From Planctomycetota bacterium (GTDB taxonomy: Bacteria > Planctomycetota > UBA1135 > UBA2386): DNA of 64,000 nt. This document shows, piece after piece, positions 26,593 through 36,552 of the stretch. The notes below the pieces were generated by a model. The model saw only the letters and a list, made by a program, of their open reading frames with translations. It ran no database searches and was not told where the DNA came from. Within the stretch, counting starts at the first letter, position 1; every line of letters starts with the position of its first letter. The DNA is taken from contig JANQJF010000001.1 in NCBI GenBank assembly GCA_028281765.1, positions 1 through 64,000 of the forward strand, read 5' to 3'. Both the position numbers and the translations under genes were made by a program.

Positions 26593-26982
26593 GTGGACGC
26601 GCTTTCGATCATCGGCGAGCAACGAATCCGCGAGGCCGTACAGCGGGGCGACCTCGACGACTTGCCGACCCACGGAACTCCGATCCCGATCGAAGATCTC
26701 AGCGGAATCGCTCCGGAACTCCGCCTTGGCTACCTCGCGCTCCGGACGACCGGATACGTGCCCGAGGAAGTCGCGGTGCGACGGCAGATGCTCGCCCTGC
26801 ACGACCTGATCGAGTTGTGCGATGACGAAGGTGAGCTGCGCGCGGCCCGCAAGAAGCTCTCGGCAGTGCGCCTGCGATGGGAACAGCTCGTGTCCGAGCG
26901 CGGCGGCTCGGCGGCTGTCGCAGAATACCGCACCAAGATCGATGACGCGCTGCAACGCGAGGTTCCGAGACGCACTCCTTGA
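26593..26982 (+). CDS. DUF1992 (DnaJ-homologue subfamily C member 28-like) protein
   Basis: From the GTG at 26593 the protein has 129 residues. It matches the conserved DUF1992 block: IGEQRIREAVQRGDLDDLPTHGTPI followed by a PELRLGYLALRTTGYVPEEV segment, then a helical tail. No J domain is present; the bacterial members are free-standing. Function is not established. The start is chosen because it precedes the conserved block closely; a longer frame upstream overlaps the divergent FKBP gene. Confidence 0.82.
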   Translation: MDALSIIGEQRIREAVQRGDLDDLPTHGTPIPIEDLSGIAPELRLGYLALRTTGYVPEEVAVRRQMLALHDLIELCDDEGELRAARKKLSAVRLRWEQLVSERGGSAAVAEYRTKIDDALQREVPRRTP

Positions 26983-27040
26983 CTCCGCGTCGCCGCATGC
27001 CAGAATGCGCGGCCCCCTCGTTGGATTCGTGGAGAGTCGC

Positions 27041-27085
27041 GACGACAGCTGCTCCTCCCGGGGCTCGCCCCCCGGCGCTGTCGTC
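27041..27085. other. Two-tier hairpin
   Basis: GACGACAGC at 27041-27049 pairs perfectly with 27077-27085, and CCGGGG at 27058-27063 inside the loop pairs with 27070-27075. The element lies between the DUF1992 gene and the delta-like gene. It may end the first transcript or fold in the leader of the second. No T-run follows on either strand. Confidence 0.45.
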
Positions 27086-27119
27086 ACCGTGTTCTCCCGC
27101 ACTGAGAAGCTACACCCCT

Positions 27120-27497
27120 TTGATCGCACATCACTATGCCCGGACTCTGTTGGAGTCCGTTAAGCCAGCAGACCATCACGCCGCCGCCGAGAATCTCGCC
27201 GACCTCGCCGGCCGCCTCGTGGAAACCGACATCATCGTCGCAATTCGCGACCCGAACACGGACCCCAGCGTGACTCGCCGAGCGCTCGACCGGCTCCTGG
27301 TCGATGCATACGCCCCGTTGGCCGCGCTACTTGTCGCGCTGCATTCGCGTGGACGACTCCACCTGCTGCCGGAGATCGCGGAGACGTTTCGTGCCGCAGT
27401 TCACGTGCAGGGCTCGATTGATCCGCATACGCCGCGGCCGAATTCTCGTCGCGGCGCGCCGAAGTCGGCGCGATCTCTGCCGTCAGAACACGCGTAG
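27120..27497 (+). CDS. Orphan protein resembling the N-terminal domain of ATP synthase delta subunit
   Basis: The protein aligns along about 95 residues with the N-terminal helical domain of AtpH encoded at 32090-32620. Shared points include HHYARTLLE versus KRYANALFD, a DP..D pattern before a helix, and ALHSRGRLHLLPEIAETF versus VLLHRRREAVLLDVAPAF. It then ends in a basic, Pro/Arg-rich tail instead of the C-terminal delta domain. The start is uncertain: the TTG at 27120 gives 125 residues and has GAGAAG 10 bases before it, while the frame is open back to a TTG at 26979 that overlaps the DUF1992 stop. It is convergent with the ATP synthase operon. A regulator or decoy of the F1 cap, or a decaying duplicate, are possible. 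Confidence 0.6.
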   Translation: MIAHHYARTLLESVKPADHHAAAENLADLAGRLVETDIIVAIRDPNTDPSVTRRALDRLLVDAYAPLAALLVALHSRGRLHLLPEIAETFRAAVHVQGSIDPHTPRPNSRRGAPKSARSLPSEHA

Positions 27498-27514
27498 CGC
27501 GCACCACGAACCGG

Positions 27515-27582
27515 GAGCCGCGCGTGCGGCTCATCCGCTCGAGAGTTCGTAGTCCGTATGCCGGGTCCGAGATCCCGAACTC
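27515..27582. terminator. Hairpins between convergent genes
   Basis: A 7-base stem with GCGT loop (GAGCCGC at 27515-27521, complement at 27526-27532) is followed by a second pair, GAGTTCG at 27543-27549 with 27576-27582. They lie between the delta-like gene and the end of atpC. No T-run is present, so termination is inferred from place. Confidence 0.35.
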
Positions 27583-28015
27583 AGATGTCGGCGCGACCTT
27601 CGCGGCGGCCACCGGCCGCCAGCTGACGCGCGAGCGCGCGGCGCAGTGCCGCTTCGGCGCGGATGACGTCTTCGCTCTGCAGCGAGGCGCGATCCCGGAG
27701 GCGCTCGCGGGCGCGCTGCTCGGCGGCGCGCGCACGCTCGAGATCGATCTCGTGCAAGTCCTCGCCTGCCTCGCAGATCACGGACATGGTGTTGTCCCGG
27801 ATCTCGACGAACCCCTCGGTGACGATCAGCTTCTTGTCCTCACCGTCGGCAGCCTCGTAGTGAAGCACGCCGGGAGCGGTGCCGGTCATCAGCGGCGCGT
27901 GGTTCGCCTGGATTCCGTATTCGCCATCGAGACCACGGAATCTCACCGTGCGAACCTCCGTGTCGACCAGGGTCGACTCCGGGGTCACGATGCGCAAGCG
28001 CAGATTGTTGGACAT
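27581..28015 (-). CDS. atpC: ATP synthase F1 epsilon subunit
   Basis: The 144-residue subunit has the N-terminal beta-sandwich (LRLRIVTPESTLVDTEVRTV, GEYGIQANHAPLMTGTAPGV) and a C-terminal pair of helices (ERARAAEQRARERLRDRASL), followed by a short basic extension. It links the c-ring to the rotor and can inhibit hydrolysis. It is the last gene of the ATP synthase operon, 20 bases after atpD. Confidence 0.94.
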   Translation of the reverse strand: MSNNLRLRIVTPESTLVDTEVRTVRFRGLDGEYGIQANHAPLMTGTAPGVLHYEAADGEDKKLIVTEGFVEIRDNTMSVICEAGEDLHEIDLERARAAEQRARERLRDRASLQSEDVIRAEAALRRALARQLAAGGRREGRADI

Positions 28016-28035
28016 GATCTCGAGCTCCTACCGGA

Positions 28036-29559
<1,524 letters not shown>

Positions 29560-30462
29560 TCAGGAGACCGCGTTGGCGCCGCCGACGATGTCGAGCAGCT
29601 CCTTGGTGATGCTCTCTTGGCGCGCGCGGTTGTAGACCATGCGCAGTTCCTTGCCCATGCGTGTCGCCGCGTCGGTCGCACCCTTCATCGCCATGCGACG
29701 AGATGCCATCTCGGAGGCGAGCGATTCGAGCATCGCGTCGAACACGATCGTCTCGAGGTATCGCTTCACGATGAGCTCGAGCAGCGACTCGGGGTCGGGC
29801 TCGAGAAGGTAGTCGTAGTTGCCCTTGCGCTCCTGCGAGTCACGAGCGGCGATCGCGTCGCTGACCAGGTCGTCGGACACCGGCAGGAACGCATCGAGCG
29901 ACGGGGTGAACCGCGCCACAGAGGTGAACGACGTGAACGCGATGCGCACGTCGTCGACCTCGCCGGCCAGGAAGTCGTCGACGAGATCCTTGCCGACGAT
30001 GCGCGCCGCGGTGAAGTCGAGCGACTCGAGCGTCGGGTCGGCGTAGTAGTGCCGCACGTCGTAGCCACGCCGGCCGAGGTACGTGTAGCCCTTCTTGCCG
30101 TAGACGTAGAACTTCAGCTTGCGGTTCGGATCGCTCTGCTTGAGCTCTTCTTCGAGCGCATGGACCTGCGCCAACACGTTCGTGTTGTAGGCGCCGCACA
30201 GTCCGCGATCCGATGTCACGAGGAAGATCCCGGTCGTCTTGATCGGGCGCTTCTCGAATAGCGCCAGCTCTTCGCCTTCGGAGACCGACTCAGCGAGGTG
30301 ACCCAGGAAGCCGCGCAACTCCTCGGCGTACGGCCGGATCGCGAGCGCGCGGTTCTGGATCTTGCGCAGCTTCATCGACGCGACCATCTCCATCGCCTTG
30401 GTGATCTTGGCGATGTTGCCGACGGAGTTAATGCGGCCGCGCAGTTCTTTGATGTTCGCCAT
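29560..30462 (-). CDS. atpG: ATP synthase F1 gamma subunit
   Basis: The 300-residue rotor shaft has the conserved N-terminal helix (MANIKELRGRINSVGNIAKITKAM in shorter parts), the DRGLCGAYNTNV loop and the C-terminal helix with ATRMGKELRMVYNRARQESITKEL. The middle part has the usual Rossmann-like domain. Spacing to atpA is 50 bases and includes a direct repeat of TGCCGATCA. Confidence 0.95.
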   Translation of the reverse strand: MANIKELRGRINSVGNIAKITKAMEMVASMKLRKIQNRALAIRPYAEELRGFLGHLAESVSEGEELALFEKRPIKTTGIFLVTSDRGLCGAYNTNVLAQVHALEEELKQSDPNRKLKFYVYGKKGYTYLGRRGYDVRHYYADPTLESLDFTAARIVGKDLVDDFLAGEVDDVRIAFTSFTSVARFTPSLDAFLPVSDDLVSDAIAARDSQERKGNYDYLLEPDPESLLELIVKRYLETIVFDAMLESLASEMASRRMAMKGATDAATRMGKELRMVYNRARQESITKELLDIVGGANAVS

Positions 30463-30512
30463 GCTTCGGTCCCTATGTGCCGATCAGCCCCTAAGTGCCG
30501 ATCAACGTGGTC

Positions 30513-32054
30513 TCAGGCCGTGAACTCCTTGACGAACTCGGCGCAGACCGCGTCGAACTTCTTGGCGAGGTCGTCCGACCACTTCTTGTCGTTCTTGATC
30601 GTGTCGAGCAAGTCGGCGTGGTTGGCGCGCAAGTGGTCGGTGTAGGCCTTCTCGAACTCGCCCACCTTGTCGGCGGGGACGTCATCGAGGCCGCCGGACG
30701 TTCCGGCGTAGATCATCGCGACCTGCACCTCGACGTCGACCGGCGCGTACTGCGCCTGCTTGAGGAGTTGCTCGAGACGCTGACCGCGGTTGATGGCCTG
30801 CTGGGTTGCCTTGTCCAGGTCGGAGCCGAACTGCGCGAATGCCGCGAGCTCACGATACTGCGCGAGACCGATCCGAAGACCACCCGCGACCTTCTTCATC
30901 GCCGGGATCTGCGCCGAACCACCCACGCGCGACACCGAGATGCCCGCGTTCACCGCCGGCCGCTGGCCCGCGTTGAAGAGGTTCGACTCCAGGAAGATCT
31001 GGCCGTCCGTGATCGAGATCACGTTCGTCGGGATGTAGGCCGACACGTCGCCTTCCTGCGTCTCGACGATCGGCAGCGCCGTCATCGATCCGCCACCGAG
31101 GGCGTCCGACAGCTTCGCCGCGCGCTCGAGGAGGCGGGAGTGTAGGTTGAACACGTCACCGGGGAAGGCCTCGCGACCCGGCGGACGACGCAGGAGCAGC
31201 ATCACCTGGCGATACGCGAGCGCCTGCTTGTAGAGGTCGTCGTAGAAGATGACGACGTGGCGACCTTCGTCACGAAGACGCTCGCCCATCGCGGCGCCGC
31301 AGTAGCACGCGAGGTATTGCATCGCCGCAGGTGCCGAAGCCGGCGCGGAGACGATGGTCGTGTATGCCATCGCACCCGTCTCTTCGAGCTTCGCCATGAC
31401 CGCCTTCACGGTCGACTGCTTCTGGCCGACCGCGACGTAGATGCAGATGACCTGATCCTTGTTGTTCGGATCGCCACCACCGGTCGACTTCTGGTTGAGG
31501 ATCGTATCGATGCAGATCGCGGTCTTGCCGGTTGCGCGGTCACCGATGATGAGCTCACGCTGGCCGCGGCCGATCGGGATCATCGAGTCGATCGCCTTGA
31601 TGCCGGTCTGCAGCGGCTCAGTGACGGGCTGACGTTCCGGCACGGACGGCGACTGACCTTCGATTGGGCGCTGGTCCGCGTCCGTCGTCTCGATCGGCCC
31701 CTTGCCATCCACCGGGTTGCCCAGAGAGTCGACGACGCGACCGACGAGCGAGAGACCGGTCGGCACCGAGATGACTCGGCCGGTCGTCTTGACCGTGTCG
31801 CCTTCCTTGATCTTCGTCTCGTCGCCGAGGATCACGGCCCCGACGTTGTCTTCTTCGAGGTTCAGAGCCACGCCCGAGATCCCGCCAGGGAACTCGATGA
31901 GCTCGTTCATCATGCACTCGTCGAGACCGTGGATGCGCGCGACACCGTCACCGACCTGAAGGACGGAGCCGACGTTCGACTGCTGCATCTTGCCTTCGAA
32001 GCCTTCGATCTCCTGCTTGAGGACGCTCGTGACTTCCGAGGGTTTGAGATCCAT
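30513..32054 (-). CDS. atpA: ATP synthase F1 alpha subunit
   Basis: The non-catalytic nucleotide-binding subunit has 513 residues. P-loop [19 protein letters not shown], the [30 protein letters not shown] block and the [15 protein letters not shown] signature are all present. The N-terminal segment [18 protein letters not shown] is the part that binds the delta subunit. Confidence 0.97.
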   Translation of the reverse strand: MDLKPSEVTSVLKQEIEGFEGKMQQSNVGSVLQVGDGVARIHGLDECMMNELIEFPGGISGVALNLEEDNVGAVILGDETKIKEGDTVKTTGRVISVPTGLSLVGRVVDSLGNPVDGKGPIETTDADQRPIEGQSPSVPERQPVTEPLQTGIKAIDSMIPIGRGQRELIIGDRATGKTAICIDTILNQKSTGGGDPNNKDQVICIYVAVGQKQSTVKAVMAKLEETGAMAYTTIVSAPASAPAAMQYLACYCGAAMGERLRDEGRHVVIFYDDLYKQALAYRQVMLLLRRPPGREAFPGDVFNLHSRLLERAAKLSDALGGGSMTALPIVETQEGDVSAYIPTNVISITDGQIFLESNLFNAGQRPAVNAGISVSRVGGSAQIPAMKKVAGGLRIGLAQYRELAAFAQFGSDLDKATQQAINRGQRLEQLLKQAQYAPVDVEVQVAMIYAGTSGGLDDVPADKVGEFEKAYTDHLRANHADLLDTIKNDKKWSDDLAKKFDAVCAEFVKEFTA

Positions 32055-32089
32055 GTTCTGTAATCCGCAGTAGGTTGAATTCGGTCAGA

Positions 32090-32620
32090 TCAGAGCGGAG
32101 CCGACATCAGCTTCCGCTCCAGGTCGTCGATCGCCGTCGCGACCGAGCTGTCGAACAGCGTGTTGCCGACGCGCATCCGCACGCCGCCGATCAACTCCGG
32201 GTTCTCCTGCACGCGCAGAGTCACCTTCTGGCCGGACAGCCGCGAGGCGGTCTCGGCCAGCGAGTCGATCATCGTGGCACCGAGCGGACCGGCCGATTCG
32301 AGCACGCCTTCGACTTCACCGCGCGACGCGAGCACGAGCTCGCGGAACGCCGGCGCAACGTCGAGCAGAACGGCTTCCCGTCGACGGTGCAGCAGCACCT
32401 TGACGAAGTTTTGCACGAGCGGGTGCGCCCCTTCCGCAAGCTTCGTGCACGCGCGCTCGCGTGCCGCCGCAGGCAGATCGGGGTTGGTCACCGCCATGCG
32501 GGCCCCCTCGTCCTGCAGCACTTCGCCGATCGATTGCAGCTCGCCCGCGATCGCGTCGCGCACGTCAGCGGGTGCGGCGTCGAACAGGGCGTTGGCGTAG
32601 CGTTTCGCGGTGAGTGTCAT
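32090..32620 (-). CDS. atpH: ATP synthase delta subunit
   Basis: The full-length 176-residue stator subunit has the N-terminal six-helix domain (residues 1-105, AKRYANALFDAAPADVRDAI) and the C-terminal domain (LSGQKVTLRVQENPELIGGV, then RVGNTLFDSSV), which is the family signature region. It joins F1 alpha to the b stalk. A second, N-terminal-only relative is encoded at 27120-27497. Confidence 0.93.
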   Translation of the reverse strand: MTLTAKRYANALFDAAPADVRDAIAGELQSIGEVLQDEGARMAVTNPDLPAAARERACTKLAEGAHPLVQNFVKVLLHRRREAVLLDVAPAFRELVLASRGEVEGVLESAGPLGATMIDSLAETASRLSGQKVTLRVQENPELIGGVRMRVGNTLFDSSVATAIDDLERKLMSAPL

Positions 32621-32629
32621 CGTGCTCCG

Positions 32630-33160
32630 TCAGTTTCGAGCGTGGAAGCTGTCGAGGAACTCGCCGACCAGACCCTGGTGGGCCTTCTCGTCGACTTCCT
32701 TCTTCAGGATCTGCTTCGCGGAAGCGATCGACAGCGCGACCACCTCGGCTCGGATCTCCTGAAGCGCCTTCTGCTTGCTGGCCTCGATCTCGTCGCGCAC
32801 TTGCGCGAGTTGACGGTCAGCCTCTTCCTTGGCTTTGCGCAGAGCTTCTTCACCCTGGCGTTCCGCGCGTGCGGTGGCCTCGTCGACCATCTTGCGCGCT
32901 TCGGCACGGGCTTGCTCGCGCTCGGCACGAGCGGAGGCAACGGCTTGTTCGGCTTCGGCCTTGGCTTGTTCTGCGGCGTTCGCGGCATCGACGACCCGCT
33001 GGTCACGATCCGCCAGAGCCTTGGTGATCGGGCCGAACACGAACTTCCACATGAACGGAAGCGAGCCGACGAAGATCACGATCGACCAGAACGTCGCGCC
33101 AGGCGCGAATTCGAACGGGTTGAACTTGCCGCCCTCTGCAAACGCGAGCAGGGCAAACAT
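32630..33160 (-). CDS. atpF: ATP synthase Fo b subunit
   Basis: The stator stalk subunit has an N-terminal membrane helix (PGATFWSIVIFVGSLPFMWKF) and a long charged coiled coil with right-handed heptad/hendecad pattern (AEQAKAEAEQAVASARAERE and on). The ATG at 33160 shares a base with the atpE stop (TGATG); a GTG one codon earlier is equally placed. There is one b gene and no b-prime. Confidence 0.93.
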   Translation of the reverse strand: MFALLAFAEGGKFNPFEFAPGATFWSIVIFVGSLPFMWKFVFGPITKALADRDQRVVDAANAAEQAKAEAEQAVASARAEREQARAEARKMVDEATARAERQGEEALRKAKEEADRQLAQVRDEIEASKQKALQEIRAEVVALSIASAKQILKKEVDEKAHQGLVGEFLDSFHARN

Positions 33161-33396
33161 CACGCAAACAGCGCCAGAACGCCGATGACGATGCCGAACA
33201 GAGCGGCACCTTCGATGAGCGCCGCGAAGACGATGCCCGCACCGCGGATGGTGTCGGCCGACTCGGGCTGACGCGCGATGCCGTTGCCGGCGGCGGCGCC
33301 AATTTGCCCGATGCCGATCCCGGCACCCACGACGGAGAGACCAGCGGCGAGACCGGCGCCGATCTCCTTCATTGCGAGGATCATGGTAAGCATCAT
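33160..33396 (-). CDS. atpE: ATP synthase Fo c subunit
   Basis: The 78-residue proteolipid has two membrane helices joined by the RQPE loop. The ion-binding carboxylate is the Glu of FAALIEGAALFG in helix 2. Helix 1 keeps the Gln of GIGQIG, but the Ser, Thr and Tyr that coordinate sodium in Ilyobacter-type rings are Gly, Ala and Phe here, so proton coupling is predicted. The start at MMLTMILAMKEIG may be any of three nearby ATG codons. Confidence 0.95.
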   Translation of the reverse strand: MMLTMILAMKEIGAGLAAGLSVVGAGIGIGQIGAAAGNGIARQPESADTIRGAGIVFAALIEGAALFGIVIGVLALFA

Positions 33397-33455
33397 TTGC
33401 TCCTGATGGGTTTCCGTGAGGATTGGTTACGAAGTCGTTGGAGAGCGCCGACCGA

Positions 33456-34406
33456 TCAGTGGGCCGGGTGCAGGGAGTCCTGCACGAACATCACGCTCAG
33501 GAAAGTGAAGATGTAGGCCTGCAGCACGACGACGAAGGCTTCGATGATGTTGATGAAGATCGCCATCGCCGTCGTCAGGACGGCCGGGACCCACGTCACG
33601 AAGCCGAGCTCGCAGAGCTGGGCGAAGATGAAGATCATCCCGATGAACGAGTAGATCAGCAGGTGACCGGCGAGCATGTTCGCGAACAGTCGAATCGTCA
33701 GCGCGATCGGCTTCACGAACAGACCGATGAACTCGACGATCGCCATCAGCGGCACGAGCCAGCCCGGCAGGCCGCCCGGCAGCAGGTGCTTGATGTAGTT
33801 GCCCGGACCCTGCCGCATCATGCCGCCGCCGACCATGATCGCGAACGTCACGACGGCCATCGCCCCCGTCACGAACACCGTCGCGGTCGCCGTGACGCTG
33901 CCCGGGATCAAGCCGAGCAGGTTCATCAGCAGGATGAAGAAGAACATGAACACGAAGAAGGGCGCGAAGCGCTTGCCCTCTTCTTCGCCCATGGTCGCGT
34001 AGACCACTTCGTCGCGCAGCCAGTGCACCCAGCCGCGGAAGACGCGCACGAACCAGCCGTTGGCTCCACTGCGGAAGCTGAGCAACACCGGCACGAAGAT
34101 GATCAGGATGATCCCGAGCGCGTAGAGCTGGAACAGGTTGACGTCGTAGAACGTCGTGACCGTCGGCTCCGGCTGCTCGCTGTGATCGCCGTGGCCCGCG
34201 CCAACGGCGTGCGGCATCAGGTGCGAGAACTGCGTCAGGAAGAACTCGCTCGGCGCCATGTCCAGCGTGCTCTTCTCCTCGTGGCCCGCCTGCTCGTGCG
34301 CCTCATTGTCATGGCCCGTGCCAGCGTGTTCCTGAGCGAACGCCGCGGGAGCCGCGAAGAGGGCCGCCGCGAGCAGAGCGAATCGAAGGAGCGTGGTGCG
34401 GATCAT
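33456..34406 (-). CDS. atpB: ATP synthase Fo a subunit with exported His-rich N-terminus
   Basis: The 316-residue subunit begins at the ATG at 34406 with a signal peptide (MIRTTLLRFALLAAALFAAPAAFAQ). About 70 residues follow that are rich in His and Glu (HAGTGHDNEAHEQAGHEEKS, later GAGHGDHSEQPEP). The core then has the family helices, with the essential Arg expected in the segment VKPIALTIRLFANMLAGHLL. Signal peptides on subunit a occur in several diderm phyla. The His-rich stretch would face the periplasm. Confidence 0.94.
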   Translation of the reverse strand: MIRTTLLRFALLAAALFAAPAAFAQEHAGTGHDNEAHEQAGHEEKSTLDMAPSEFFLTQFSHLMPHAVGAGHGDHSEQPEPTVTTFYDVNLFQLYALGIILIIFVPVLLSFRSGANGWFVRVFRGWVHWLRDEVVYATMGEEEGKRFAPFFVFMFFFILLMNLLGLIPGSVTATATVFVTGAMAVVTFAIMVGGGMMRQGPGNYIKHLLPGGLPGWLVPLMAIVEFIGLFVKPIALTIRLFANMLAGHLLIYSFIGMIFIFAQLCELGFVTWVPAVLTTAMAIFINIIEAFVVVLQAYIFTFLSVMFVQDSLHPAH

Positions 34407-34416
34407 CGGGTCGGTA

Positions 34417-34905
34417 TCAGTTCTGGCTGTCACCAGCGAGCGAGTCTCGTTCGTTGCGGGCCCGTTCGCGCAAGAAGCGCGAAATGGCCAGCGCACCGGC
34501 GAGCTGAATCAGCAGGGCCGTCGCAGCGAACGACAGGCCAAATGCGGCGAGGGCCGGGAATTTCTCGCCAGCGAAAGAAAAGGCAACCATCCCGACGGCG
34601 ACCGCAATGGCCTGCAGACCGAAGTTGCCGGCCAGCCCGGAGAGATAGAGTTGCGCGGTGCGCGCGGGGTCGTCGTTCGGGACTGTCGTGCAGCGCGACA
34701 GCACGTAGACACCCGCCCAGCTGGTGAGCACCGCGAGTCCGAACCCGAGCCACACGAACGTGGCGGCTTCGGCGGGGACGAAACCGCTGAGCGCCACTGC
34801 GGCGACGACGACGCCGACGGACGCCGTGGCCACGGCGCAATTCTTGGTCGTCCGTGGAGCGGCCTGTCGGTCGGTCACCACGGGTTCAACTGCCGGAGTC
34901 GTCAT
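34417..34905 (-). CDS. atpI: AtpI-like ATP synthase accessory membrane protein
   Basis: The protein has 162 residues with four membrane segments (SVGVVVAAVALSGFVPAEAA, TFVWLGFGLAVLTSWAGVYV, and two near the end, including FALLIQLA-like ALLIQLAGALAISRF). Position between atpZ and atpB fits AtpI, which helps assemble the c-ring. Sequence of AtpI is poorly conserved, so the name rests partly on place. The gene overlaps atpZ by 20 bases and ends 10 bases before atpB. Confidence 0.75.
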   Translation of the reverse strand: MTTPAVEPVVTDRQAAPRTTKNCAVATASVGVVVAAVALSGFVPAEAATFVWLGFGLAVLTSWAGVYVLSRCTTVPNDDPARTAQLYLSGLAGNFGLQAIAVAVGMVAFSFAGEKFPALAAFGLSFAATALLIQLAGALAISRFLRERARNERDSLAGDSQN

Positions 34906-35158
34906 CTGCAGGGTCAACGTCAGAGCCGCTGGAGTCTTTCGAGGGAGGTTTTCCAAACGGCAGGAGATCGGGAGCAATCCGCGAGAGCAGATGCACGAAG
35001 CCCCCCACGAAGCCGATCAACAGGCCGACGAGGAGGAAGGCCGGGGTCGAATCGAGCTGGAGGTCGAGGAAATGACCGGCGCCACCGAAGGCGACCGCCG
35101 ACGCCACAAAGGTCATCGAAGCTGCCAGCGGATCGGCTCTTCCTCGGTCTCGGGGCAA
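34886..35158 (-). CDS. atpZ: AtpZ/AtpI family protein (putative F1Fo ATPase accessory subunit)
   Basis: The 90-residue protein has two membrane helices (MTFVASAVAFGGAGHFLD and PAFLLVGLLIGFVGGFVHLL) with the Gly-rich pattern of PF09527-type AtpZ, and a Ser/Asp-rich tail. It starts at a TTG at 35158 with AGGTG 7 bases before it. It is the first gene of the ATP synthase operon. Confidence 0.78.
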   Translation of the reverse strand: MPRDRGRADPLAASMTFVASAVAFGGAGHFLDLQLDSTPAFLLVGLLIGFVGGFVHLLSRIAPDLLPFGKPPSKDSSGSDVDPADDDSGS

Positions 35159-35205
35159 CAGCGCACCTGGTCAAAGAGCGAAAGCTCGTCGCTGAATTGG
35201 CCGGG

Positions 35206-35233
35206 ACTATAGGAACGCAATCTCCCGGATCAA
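35206..35233 (-). promoter_or_regulatory. Promoter of the ATP synthase operon
   Basis: Reading the minus strand, TTGATC at 35233-35228 and TATAGT at 35211-35206 are 16 bases apart, close to the housekeeping sigma consensus. Transcription would begin near 35199, some 40 bases before the atpZ start. Confidence 0.55.
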
Positions 35234-35335
35234 CAGATCTGGAGCGAATCGCTGCGGAATTGGGCCTCGCCGTTCCCCAGAGCACGACACGGCGGTCCGC
35301 CGTGCGAGTCCAACCCATTGCTCCAGGAGATACCG

Positions 35336-36418
35336 ATGTCCCCCACTACGATCCGCACCCTCGCTCTCTCGGCCCTCTGCGCGGTGCCGGTCACGGCCCA
35401 GGCCGTGTCGCCGGCGACCCGCGCCGACGTCGAGGGCAACAAGAGCACGAGCTACCCGCTCGGCCGACACAATGCCCGCTTTCAGCAGATCCACGCCGAT
35501 CTGCCGCCTGGCCTGACCACGCTGACCGGTCATGGATACCGCCGCGACGCCATCTCGACCCGGGGCAACGTCGCGGGATTCCAGACGGAGATCGAGGTGC
35601 AGCTGTCCGTGGCCGCCAATGCGCCGAGCGCGGCCTCGGGCTCCTTCTCGAACAACCGTGGTGCCAACGTCGTCACGGTGCTGCCGCCGACCTGGATCTC
35701 GTTCCCCTCGACGTCGCGCCCGGCCGTGGACCCGAGCCCGACGTTCGATCTCGTCGTGCCCTACACGACGCCGTTTCCCCGGCCGGCCGGGGCCGCGATC
35801 TGCGTGGAGATGGTGATCCACGGCAACCAGACGTCGTCGAGCACCGACAGCAACTTCACGGCCTACCTCGACGCCCATCAGCTCGAAGCGGACGGGTTCA
35901 GCGAGCAGCCGGGCTTCCGGTTCGGCTCCGGGTGCCCCGCGATGAACCAGAATACCGCGCACTACGGTCGCTTCCTCATGACCCGCACGGCGACGGACGT
36001 CACCCTGGAGATCGAATCACGATACGGTGTGCCGACGACCGACCCGGTGAATCCGACGCTCATGATGCTCGCCGTGGGACTCACTCCGGATCAGAGCCCG
36101 TGGAGCTGGCTCCCGAACTGCACGACGTGGACCTCGTTCGACGTCCTGGTCAACCTGCCCGGCAGTACCGATGCCCAGGGCCACTGGAACGGCAGCATCT
36201 CCGGACTCCAGAACATGCCCGAAGGATTCCGCTTCCTCGGTCAGCTGGTATCCGGCAACACGACGACCGGGGACCTGACGTTCTCCGACGGTAGCTGGAT
36301 CACCGTGCCCGTGATCGACGAGACGCCGATTCCGGCGATTCGCGTCGCCGCAGCGTCGAACCGGGACGCGACGTCGGGGACGGTCTCTTCGAACGTGCCG
36401 GTCACGATGTTCTTCTGA
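35336..36418 (+). CDS. Secreted protein of unknown function
   Basis: The 360-residue protein starts at the ATG at 35336 (AGGAG 7 bases before) with a signal peptide ending near AVPVTAQA. The mature part begins with EGNKSTSYPLGRHNARFQQIH and includes VVPYTTPFPRPAGAAICVEMV and WSWLPNCTTW, patterns that recur in exported planctomycete proteins. No enzyme motif is seen. It is divergent from the ATP synthase operon. Confidence 0.72.
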   Translation: MSPTTIRTLALSALCAVPVTAQAVSPATRADVEGNKSTSYPLGRHNARFQQIHADLPPGLTTLTGHGYRRDAISTRGNVAGFQTEIEVQLSVAANAPSAASGSFSNNRGANVVTVLPPTWISFPSTSRPAVDPSPTFDLVVPYTTPFPRPAGAAICVEMVIHGNQTSSSTDSNFTAYLDAHQLEADGFSEQPGFRFGSGCPAMNQNTAHYGRFLMTRTATDVTLEIESRYGVPTTDPVNPTLMMLAVGLTPDQSPWSWLPNCTTWTSFDVLVNLPGSTDAQGHWNGSISGLQNMPEGFRFLGQLVSGNTTTGDLTFSDGSWITVPVIDETPIPAIRVAAASNRDATSGTVSSNVPVTMFF

Positions 36419-36442
36419 GTCCCCCGTTCTGCTGAGTCCCCT

Positions 36443-36499
36443 GAGCGGAGAGGCAGAGGTGAGCGGAGAGGCAAAGGCACGGGCAAAGGCAAGGGCAAG
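36443..36499 (+). repeat. Tandem short repeats before hslU
   Basis: An 18-base unit GAGCGGAGAGGCAGAGGT (36443-36460) is repeated at 36461-36478 with two changes. It runs into five hexamers at 36470-36499: GGCAAA, GGCACG, GGCAAA, GGCAAG, GGCAAG. All lie in the 134 bases between the secreted protein gene and hslU. Confidence 0.7.
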
Positions 36500-36552
36500 T
36501 CCGGGACGGTGCGGTATGACTAACCGCCCGCACAGCCCGAACTCCAAGCCCC

